NCBI RefSeq assembly: GCF_000003605.2
Contig: NW_003142805.1
Span: forward strand, 207,127 to 238,081
DNA length: 30,955 nucleotides
Direction: 5' to 3'
Source: Saccoglossus kowalevskii
Lineage: Eukaryota > Hemichordata > Enteropneusta > Harrimaniidae
Both the position numbers and the translations under genes were made by a program. This document shows, piece after piece, positions 1 to 18,178 of this stretch (positions are counted from its first letter, which is position 1; each line of letters opens with the position of its first letter). Below the pieces are notes generated by a model that was not told where the DNA came from, did not search any database, and saw nothing but the letters and a program-made list of their open reading frames with translations.

Positions 1-1198
1 TTCTTGTAAATGTATGTCCCATGACGTCACTCGTCTCAACCACGTACGAGAATAGTGATGATTATTGTATAACAATAATTTGAAAAAATGGTATACACTC
101 AACACATTATTTTTAATCAATAAAGTGTTATTTTATTTACTAAAAATAAGTATTCCCATTTACGAGTATGCGTATTTTGTCATAACCCACTTACTAATGG
201 CACGGGTTTTAATTACGTAATGAAACGATGACAGATATTCGCAAACATAAATAGAGCCAAGCTCTGTAGCGTTTGTATGGAATTATAAAGATTAATCAGA
301 ACGAGATTGTGTGTGCAATTCAAAACACATGTTCATGTGTTCGCTTCACGGGAGATCACGTGGCTTTCCGCTTGAATGCATACTGATAAATTGTAATCAG
401 TTACTATGGTTATTGGTAGGCCATAGACAGACATAGATGCGTTTTAAGATGCTTGTTATCTTGTAATATGGTTAATGCTTTGCAATAAAGGAGTTCTAAT
501 AGTTATTGATCAGTTGCTATAGTTACTGATTTGCTGTTCATTACTAATGACAATGCACATACGACCGTTATATAGCTTGGCTATCCAATTGCTTTAGCCA
601 CGTGACCTGGCGTCCCGATACAAAACAACAATACTGGACTACAGTGGCATTTAGTTGTGAGCAATATTCAAAGAATTTGTCAACTCAATCTGTACTAGAT
701 GGTTTTATTTAAAACACAATCCATGTCTAAAATAATACTATTTCGATTGAGTACGTCCTGTTTAAACACAACCTACTCACATATTCAATTATTTACTACT
801 CGAACCAAACCTAATTGGAATTTTGATAGTAGAAAATTTGAACACGCAAACAACACTACACTTTATGCCATTAACATATTACAATAAAAGTTTATTGACA
901 AGAACAACAAACTCAAAAGAACAGTCCCTTATCACACGAACTGTAGCTAATTCACACAAACCATGACGTCATATCATGTGCATCACCCACGTATGTATTT
1001 TTTGGAGCATCTACTGAGTTGATCGTTGGTGGCGTGGTTGCGAAACCCAGAATCGGTTCGATTCAATTGGAGCTCTATGAATAGGTGAACGCATTGTATG
1101 ATATCACCGACTTCCATGTTCATTGGAATGATTTTAAGGACATGGCTACAATGCTTGGAGACAAAATACATTCATTTGGAGTACTACGAGTATATTAT
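1..1198. other. Region 3' of Phox2: 3' UTR and intergenic
   Basis: AT-rich, with no ORF that resembles a known protein on either strand. The part next to 1198 is the probable 3' UTR of Phox2, up to the candidate poly(A) signal near 891. I see no RNA gene here. Confidence 0.6.
891..896 (-). terminator. Candidate polyadenylation signal for Phox2
   Basis: An AATAAA hexamer on the minus strand lies about 300 bases past the Phox2 stop codon, the first perfect one I noticed. In AT-rich DNA such hexamers arise often by chance, so this is only a candidate 3' end. Confidence 0.35.
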
Positions 1199-10295
<9,097 letters not shown>

Positions 10296-10432
10296 TTTAA
10301 CTTTTTTATTCACAACTTCAGTTTCTGAGTAGAGTCAGATGGGTCTTTACGGTTAGTAGTTTTCAATACTGATGTCAGAAAAATTCTTTGACGTTTTGTA
10401 GTCAGATAGAAGTCTTTCTTTTTTTCCGAGAA

Positions 10433-10513
10433 CCAATCGATTCCCTGTGATTGGTTAGTTTGACCGACAATTCAACCAATCATAATCACCCACTTCCAGT
10501 CCGTAGCAATTGG
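10433..10513 (-). promoter_or_regulatory. CCAAT-box cluster upstream of Phox2
   Basis: Four CCAAT pentamers within 81 bp: CCAAT at 10433-10437 and 10476-10480, and its complement ATTGG at 10450-10454 and 10509-10513. Three extend to CCAATCR, the preferred NF-Y core. They lie 138-218 bases upstream of the Phox2 ATG, the usual place for a proximal promoter. I see no clear TATA box. Promoter function is inferred from position and clustering. Confidence 0.55.
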
Positions 10514-13430
10514 TAGTGCGGAAAAAGCCATTTGTTTGCATGTATTAATGTGGAAGCCAGTTCTTTATCCATCGCTTTGGCTTCGTCTATTGACTCGTGG
10601 CCCCTTTCAGCAATGACAATTTACATGACACACACACTTAACACGATTGGCAACTTGTTCGGTCGCATAGCAAGCTATGGTTTTAATCATTGTAAAAAAG
10701 CTTGCCTACGGTTATTGCATTGACAATAGAGCTGTATAACATTGATTTCTTTATACTCGCTGTGTTTGTCTTCAATCAGCTAGGCGCTGTCAAGAAATGT
10801 ACACACACGAGCTGATTAGAGAACGCTTGGAGTATACCCAGGGGAAACACCCTCCCCTTATTGACCTCTTTAAAATGTTTAGTTTCACTTGTAAATAATG
10901 TACCTATCATCTGGTGTATTTCATCATCACTCATGTCCCTCGTAAATCAGTGTATTCGATAGACCGTCATATTTGTTATTCGAAATTCTTATAAAATTAT
11001 GTCGGTTATGAGAAAAGAGTGTTTTATATTGTTATTATCTTCTTCATTATTAAAAGTCATTTTTAAATAGAACGCAGTATACTGCGCGGAACTGATAAAC
11101 ACAGAACACAGTGAATGTACGGAATGGAAAACAATGTCAGTTTCATCAGTCGTGTTTCGTCTTAGTTATTGTATTCAACTAATTCCCCAGTCGGCTCAAC
11201 CTTTACAAATACAAAGTGACCAAATCAGCAAACTGTCACGGTTACAAATGCAAAATACTTCAAAAATGGAACAATATACATTATTAAATTAATATCCATG
11301 TGGGAGAAAATAAATTTAACTTTGAAAAACACAAAGATATTATCGTTAAGTGGATCATATTGTACTTGGATATCGCGCATACATTGAATTTACGTTCTTC
11401 GTATAACGCAAATGTCGCACTCGATTTTTCCAACGAAAACACTTAATCGATAAGTTATTAATTCAATAATTAATTAGGTATCTATTCTCACGCTCGTCTC
11501 AAACAAATGTATTTCATACTTGTCAGTTGGGATTGAATATACATATATCTTATATGCTGTATGTACACTGTGCATTATTTCGCGATTTCGTTGAATAATT
11601 ACAATACAATAGCCCCTACTTTAGATGAGCCTGTTTCTCCGCCATGAAACATGAAAAAGTCAAGAAAGTCTCATAAAAGTTTGAGCTTCGGATAATAAAT
11701 ATCACGCGACCATCAACTTACATCATGTTTATCACGATGGCAACATCAGACCACCACCGAACACTGATGAATTGGACATTTTCAGATCAAAGCGAAAATA
11801 TTACGCCATTTCTACTTATGATGGCTCATTGTTCAAATGTGCCGTTCTCAATCACCGGACACTCTGTCAATCAGCCTTCCACCTACAACGGGATACACGC
11901 AAGTCAAGGATATATCTAAGTCATCTCTGGAGTGACACATACGTAATCTAGGTGCACGATTGAAACGATAGCGTTTATCTTGTAGTGTTCAGGTTTTGAA
12001 AAACATTTTAACTACACTATGCCCAACTGTTCACCTAACTATATTAGCATTCCATTATGAAGCAATACAAACTAAATTTTCCGTTTCCGGTGTTTTGATG
12101 ACATATCGCCATGTCTGGTGTCGCGGCATTCAATTTGATATATTTTTATCAGTTCAAAAACAAGCGACGGTGAGTTCGACCATGGTCCACGGCCCGAGGA
12201 GAACCACAATATCTTGTTTATGTGGCCATACAGTCAAAACTCTGACGTGTAGAGATCTGTATAATTACATTATACCTTAATTTGATGGTGAGTCAGAGTA
12301 ACTTTATTGTATACATGGCGGTACCCACTTAATACCTATCATTGATCCCGGAATGCTCGAAGGAAACAATTTACAAAGACTGACATGTTTAGCTATTGGC
12401 ATTCCCATGACTGTAAACTACTCGTACTGTTGCACGTGACACCAACATCACGGAGGAACTTTAAAAGGAATCAGGTTTTAGAAGGGAATATCAGTGTGTT
12501 TATTGATTGTCAGTCAAAAAGGCATCGATTAAATTTAATTGATCTTCTCTCCCCGAAAGTACTTCATACGGTGATGTGAATTGATATATTCTCGGGGCGA
12601 GACACTTTCGAATAAAATAAATTATCAAGAGTCGAGTATATTTAAACCTTACAATGCTCTAAAGTTTTCTTCTGTTTTCTGTTGAGATTTCCATAGTAAC
12701 ACACTCAGTCCCTCTATCGTGATAGAGAGACTGGGATAGTAAGTAACACAATTACCAATCAAACTACGATATCACACTAGAATAAACATGTAAGAGGATT
12801 ATTTCCCCTGAAATGTGTATGATATTACTAGGAACAAAACAGATTGTTATCACTGAGGTGTTTTCAAGAAATCTAGTTGTTGTAGACTCAACATGTAGCC
12901 AATATTTTCGGGGATGTCTGAGAAATCCGAGTAATTTTCTGGTCAACAAGAAAAAATACATTGATGGATGTGACAACGGATCAATAATTTGAAAAGACAT
13001 TTACGATATACTGTGGTGTTTAATTGGTTACTGCTATGTTCCAAGGCAATTCATTCCGACTATATCATAATGGGCCACGTGCTGCAATAGCTAAGTATAA
13101 ATCAACTAAAGCAAGTCATACCAAAGTGGTATAGTGTTTGCAGTATCCGATCTTACTTTTTGTAAAGCATGGCACGAATTAAAAGTAAAATTTGATATGA
13201 TGATTTATAAACGACAATTTGCCAAGTGGATTACTAAAAAATGAATTTATGTTTGCATCAAATTTTATATTTTACAATGTCATATACTTAATAATTCGCC
13301 GTCACAAAACCTAACAGATTGTGCTGTTTATACAACGTTCGATGTTTATAGAGTGCTGCTGCGTTAGTGAAACACAAAGCCCATCGATGAACACCAATAT
13401 TCCGACTAGCGCATCGCACAGTCAATAGAG
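10514..13430. other. Intergenic, upstream of Phox2
   Basis: No recognisable gene. ORFs of 63-94 codons on either strand look like chance frames. The one structured element I found is the palindrome at 12707-12732. Any Phox2 enhancer would plausibly lie here or in intron 1, but none can be identified by eye. Confidence 0.65.
12707..12732. repeat. Palindrome AGTCCCTCTATC..GATAGAGAGACT
   Basis: Twelve-base arms with one mismatch and a 2-base centre. It shares its arm sequence with the palindrome at 6598-6623, so the two appear to be copies of one dispersed element. Confidence 0.8.
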
Positions 13431-13447
13431 AGTTACAAAACGCCGGA

Positions 13448-13664
13448 CGACCTTCACCACTCTATCATCACAGCGTCTACTCAGTTACCACATGACGGCT
13501 GTGACCATTACCACACCACCATCACAGCAAACAATGCGTGGCAACACAACAACAGTGATTATCAACATTCTTGCTTTAGCAGTTTTAGCGCAAATAGTAG
13601 GTTACAACACAACACCGTGAATAGTGGGTTACAACACAACACGACAGCGGCGACCTTCACCACT
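13448..13664. repeat. CAC/ACA-rich region with short duplications
   Basis: CGACCTTCACCACT occurs at 13448 and again at 13651. ATAGTxGGTTACAACACAAC occurs at 13594 and 13621, a 27-bp period. The stretch is rich in CAC and ACA triplets. No coding potential seen. Confidence 0.6.
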
Positions 13665-13733
13665 ATAATTCACTACAAATACTGCGTTAAAAGACAACGA
13701 TGATGACATCACCACTTCAGCCGTAACGCAAAT

Positions 13734-13945
13734 CACGTGATCCAAATACTGACTGTTTTTCGTCAATTCTATATTGTCACGTGATACGAATATTGACCAC
13801 GGGGATAAAATTCGTCTACCTTAGTTTTGTACTTGTTATAGCAAACTGACTAATTCTATATTGTCACGTAAAATACACATTGACTACTAATTTCATAATA
13901 AAATGTGATACAAATATTGATCACTAACTATAAGGTCATGTGACG
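13734..13945. repeat. Degenerate repeats with CACGTGA boxes
   Basis: Four diverged units of the form CACGTGATACxAATATTGACxAC, starting near 13734, 13778, 13865 and 13903, two of them preceded by AATTCTATATTGT. The CACGTG core is a bHLH E-box. Spacing is irregular (about 40 and 87 bp). Confidence 0.5.
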
Positions 13946-13949
13946 AATT

Positions 13950-16900
13950 ATTCCATGGGCATGGTGTGTATTTTTATGAGATAATCAAAATCGATATCTA
14001 AAATGATATCGATGAGTATTTCGTTTTAGTATGATGTTTGATTAGTATCGGCCGCAACTTGAAAAAGTGTCTTTGGCTATAAATTTAACCGTTAATACGA
14101 TGCCATACATTCACCGGCAGATGGGAGCTTCGAGAGTTGGAATTGTGTAATCACGACAGTTCGTCATTTAAAGGCAATTTAAACAATCACTCTCGTGGGA
14201 TTTGAGAAAAACAGACGACCAGTTGCTGTAGTAGACTTCTAAAGGCTTTGGTCACAATAGGAAAGCCTGAAAGCCACTCACAATAGAGTTGTAGATTCGT
14301 TACTGATGCTCATAGGAATCTCTTTATTCAAAATAATAAAAGCCCATTAAAGTGATATGAGTGGGCGATAAATACTCAAGAGTTAGACCGCAAATTTACT
14401 GAAAAAGTCGAAATTTTCACTATCAAATCTGAATCTAACAATCGACTTTGTTTCTAGTTATATTTTCTTTATATGCAATCAGTACGGTCATATTACCACC
14501 AACATTTCGGCCAAATCTCAATTAATTGACATTTTTCATCAATTTTGTTGATCATTAGATGTGGCAAGATGTAATTCATGGAGTCAATAAAAGTAATGCA
14601 TATAATCATAGGCGGGTGTGAATAGATTTATTAGAACGAAAACAAAAACAGCGGAAAACGGATTTAAACAAATTAATTTATTATAATTGCAGCCTGGTCA
14701 CTTTCATTGTCATTACTGTGAGTGGTCATTGCCATGGTCGTATTAAATTTAATTATTATTGTCGGTCACAGATATTTGATCTATAAACACATGAGCACAA
14801 TTTTGGTTACAACTTGAATACATTGTTTAAAATTTTGATTTTAAAGGCAATGCCATTTTAAAGTCATTCACATCCCAACTGACTTTCCACCAAAGAACAC
14901 AGCATTTTATTCACGTACCAGCAAGGTTCACGGATAAGTAACACTCCTTTAAAACAGCGAGTTATCTGAAACATTTTGTGTCACTGCCCGTCCTTCTCAG
15001 GTTAAGCTAAAACATAAACAAAATTTCCACTTTAACAGTGACAGAAACCAAAAATAGTCTTCAAACACACCCACGCTACAGCATTTTACATTATAAATTG
15101 TTGTAGAATTTGTATCTTGAAAGGTCGGTGGAAGGGGATTTTAAAGTGGCTTACTCACTCATCATTTTGGAGGTAACTAGAAAATACATATGATGCTCTG
15201 CTTCCTTTTATATTTTGCTATTTTCGGTATTATGAACGCTATAATGAGAATATTTTTAATGTAGAATATCTGTGGGCGTATTCCCCCACTACTGCATGTG
15301 TACAGAACGGTGTTGGTTGGTTGACATGACAGTCACGGTGACTTGTTTATTTGTTCATGGTATTTATAATATTGGTCATTGTCTTTAATTGTTTATTGAG
15401 ACACGAATTAGCGTTTCCAAATAGGGAAATAGAATGCTTTCTGAGCATATTTTAAGATATATAGCAGTGACATTATTCGTGTCAAAATCTATCTGCAATT
15501 AATCGTTTTAGTATTAGTCAACGGTATGTTGACATTGTTGATTCACTTTCAATCTTGATTTTGAGAAAAACGGTAAAATAATAGGAATGGAATGCCATTT
15601 TAGCAGTAATTTCTTATATACCACAATGACAAGAACTCACTTCCTTGTTAAAAAAATCTAAAAACATTGTCAATTTTTCAATAATTCTATACATCAACGC
15701 TGTTTTTTTTTCTCACTGTATGTCACCCGTGACATTTTGAGATATATTCTTGCCATGGAAACATGGTAAAACCCATTGTAAAACATAATGATGCTATTTT
15801 CACTGTATTTTATTGATTGAACTGAGTGCGGTGACCGTATCTCATGATATATCAAAAATGTAAAAATAAAGCATTCTACCCTAAGATAGTTGGAGTGCAT
15901 TGAGTAAACAAAACATGTTACAAATACTATTTTTACTATTTTTAATAGTTATTTAGGACTACGATTACCAAATATTATCTTCTATATATCTTACAAATAA
16001 TACAGTAGTCTATCTCAATCATGCCTATGGTAACATTGTTGGTCGTATCATTAAATTTCTCGATAATCACAACATTCTGTTTTTTGATAATTATAAACAA
16101 CAGTATGAAATTATGCTATTCCATGTGTTCAAATTTAATAGTAGTTAACTAGAGCTAGAAGTATTACTATATATGAGTATAACGGTGTGAACGTTGTTTC
16201 TATGCTCCTGGAAACTGAGTTGATATCGATGACGTCAATGTGTTTGTGAACAATGTGTAATCAGAATTCAGAAGTAGAGGAGGACATTAACAAATCAAAT
16301 CCAAGTTGAATCATAAATGAAAATACCAACAATTTGTCCAAACTGCATTATACTATATAATAATAATGGCGTATTTTATTTTGCATTTAACGTAGTGTGA
16401 AGCATTCATATATCGCGACTGTCATGATGTTTGAAATATATTTAAAATATCAGTTTTATAAGTTGCTTAAAGACAATTTTGAAATCTTAATTTTGGCATC
16501 ATATTGACACACACAGTTTTGTACGAAATAACATAATGTTATTTACTCCTCAATATATGTTAATTTGAACATAAAATACTCTCAAACCCATTTTCATATT
16601 TTTGTTCACGATTTATGCGTAGATTCTGCCACAATATAAAGCAGTAATATTCACCAGAGTGTGATTGGGGTTTGTCAAATTTCAGTCGATGTACGTTCCT
16701 GGCCATTCTAATTTTGAAAATTAAAACATAATTGAATTAGCTAGTTTGGACAAAATTAAAAAAAAAACGAATAGTAATTTATGTATCCTAACGTTTCCAT
16801 GCTACATAATTCTAAATCCAATTTATAATTTAGTGATTATTGGCTGTACACACGACGGCTTATTTTATGTTTTATTACAAATATTATTTTAGATATTTGT

Positions 16901-17100
16901 ACGAATAAAATCACGTTTCTATGATATTTTACACTGAAAATGGTTTATTATATTGCATGTATTAGTTTACACAACGTCACCAATATTCTAGCACGAAACT
17001 ATATTTTGTTATGCAATATATTTTATTATGTGAAGCATTTTTCCAGACACTACCGCAAAACAACAAATGTCTCGACAATGACGTTACAGATACATACTGT
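13950..17100. other. AT-rich intergenic DNA
   Basis: No recognised gene or RNA. A 68-codon minus-strand frame at 15694-15900 has no similarity I can name. A perfect TAATTGAATTA homeodomain dimer site lies at 16729-16739. Nothing else stands out. Confidence 0.6.
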
Positions 17101-17112
17101 AAAAGGATAAAT

Positions 17113-17303
17113 TATTCACTGGGTTTTAATTTTGTTTCAAGTTATTTCGCTGACTGGAAAATGCGCTAAATTAAAACCCAGTGAATATGTCAAATTTAAC
17201 ATACGTAGAACACATTATCTAACTGACAAAACCGTGAATTTAAAACCCACTGAATATGCCTGAAATGATGGTAAATCAGCAACATTTAAACCCAGTGAAA
17301 ATG
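17113..17303. repeat. Four copies of a TTTAAAACCCAGTGAATATG motif
   Basis: One inverted copy at 17113-17131 and three direct copies at 17168-17189, 17237-17258 and 17284-17303, about 50-70 bp apart. The first two form a perfect 19-base stem with a 36-base loop. Confidence 0.75.
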
Positions 17304-17337
17304 AGTCATTTTACAGTACCCAAATATGCAAATAGTA

Positions 17338-17374
17338 TTACAGCACGTGACCACAGGCTTTACAGCACGTGACC
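17338..17374. promoter_or_regulatory. Duplicated TTACAGCACGTGACC element
   Basis: A perfect 15-base direct repeat, second copy 22 bases after the first, each with a CACGTGAC E-box (USF/MiT-type consensus). It lies upstream of the weak plus-strand ORF at 17527 and of a TATAATAAAC stretch near 17478. Regulatory function is inferred from the motif alone. Confidence 0.4.
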
Positions 17375-17526
17375 GATTGTCTGACAGTAGTTGAAAAAAT
17401 AATGTTGACATATAACATGGCTGTGCTGTGCCCGCATAAACAAACGATATGAGAAAAACAGCATCACAGGGCGCCATTATAATAAACTATTTAGTTGTGT
17501 ACATGTGATTGTTGCAATATGTGAGT

Positions 17527-17715
17527 ATGGGCAGATTCATGACGTCACTTCTCTTTGCATTGTATTTTCGTATTGCATACACTGATGGGTTCGACGCACC
17601 ATGGGTTAATCATCTCTCTCGCCATGGCATTATCCCGCACACTCCAAACATACTCGGCGGCGACAAGGCCTGTATCGGCAATATGATTTACATATTCTCA
17701 AGATATACGTCATGA
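17527..17715 (+). CDS. Weak candidate: short secreted ORF, possible first exon or relic
   Basis: The ATG at 17527 opens 62 codons starting MGRFMTSLLFALYFRIAYTDG, which looks like a signal peptide. The next residues, PWVNHLSRHGIIP, recall the PxLNxLANHGxLP start of secreted haem-thiolate (family 2) peroxidases, but the catalytic Cys of that motif is Trp here. The ORF ends without a convincing splice donor and I find no further exons. The minus strand also has an open frame, so this may be chance or a relic. Confidence 0.2.
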   Translation: MGRFMTSLLFALYFRIAYTDGFDAPWVNHLSRHGIIPHTPNILGGDKACIGNMIYIFSRYTS

Positions 17716-17725
17716 AAGAACATGA

Positions 17726-17793
17726 CCAATCAGAGCTTGTTTGACAAGTAGATTCATTGGTCCGCTTTAATGGAAGGAATCCACGCTGATTGG
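17726..17793. promoter_or_regulatory. Second CCAAT-box cluster
   Basis: CCAAT at 17726-17730 and ATTGG at 17756-17760 and 17789-17793, within 68 bp. It sits just past the stop codon of the multidomain gene, so it is not an obvious promoter for either annotated gene. It may be chance or mark an unrecognised start site. Confidence 0.3.
17766..17771 (-). terminator. Candidate ATTAAA poly(A) signal
   Basis: The common variant hexamer ATTAAA on the minus strand, about 220 bases past the stop codon at 17993. Weak support for a transcript end here. Confidence 0.25.
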
Positions 17794-17992
17794 TGCATCT
17801 GTAAGCTACTCAATTTAGGTGTTTTTACAACAGCTTTCTTGTGGTCGCTATCAGGTACAGCGAAGAAAGTGACGATATGATAAAATGTTCGATTACTGAA
17901 ACGTATTAAAGTGATCTCAGAAAGCATTGAACCGACGACTGCAAAAATTGTTGACGCATGGATCCGCCGTCATTAGTCCATGTACACTGTAC

Positions 17993-18178
17993 TCACTCGT
18001 TTATATATTCACAACTGTTGCCATGGTGTTTATCTGATTGACATGTACACGAATATCCATACCGCGTATCTTGGCAATATGACAGATGCTGACATGGGTT
18101 GGTGGCGCACTTTCTTATAGGGCACGTCTGTAATATTTCAACGAAATCTTCCCATTCAAAGCCTCGAGACAATCGATC
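17993..18178 (-). CDS. EGF-like domain exon with stop
   Basis: Acceptor TTTTACTAG|GATCG, phase 0, matching the phase-0 donor at 20469. After a linker (DRLSRGFEWEDFVEILQ), cysteines follow the six-Cys EGF spacing: CATNPC, then SYC, then YSCTC, then NSC, with one extra Cys just before. TGA at 17995-17993 comes five codons after the last EGF Cys. There is no ATG in the first half, so the exon is easy to miss. A weak GTGAAT donor just before the final Cys would destroy the domain, so I read through it. Confidence 0.8.
   Translation of the reverse strand, partial: DRLSRGFEWEDFVEILQTCPIRKCATNPCQHLSYCQDTRYGYSCTCQSDKHHGNSCEYINE

Noticed and set aside
1020-1075. tRNA-like B box (GGTTCGATTC at 1055-1064)
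   Set aside because: No matching A box, acceptor stem or anticodon arm can be drawn around it.
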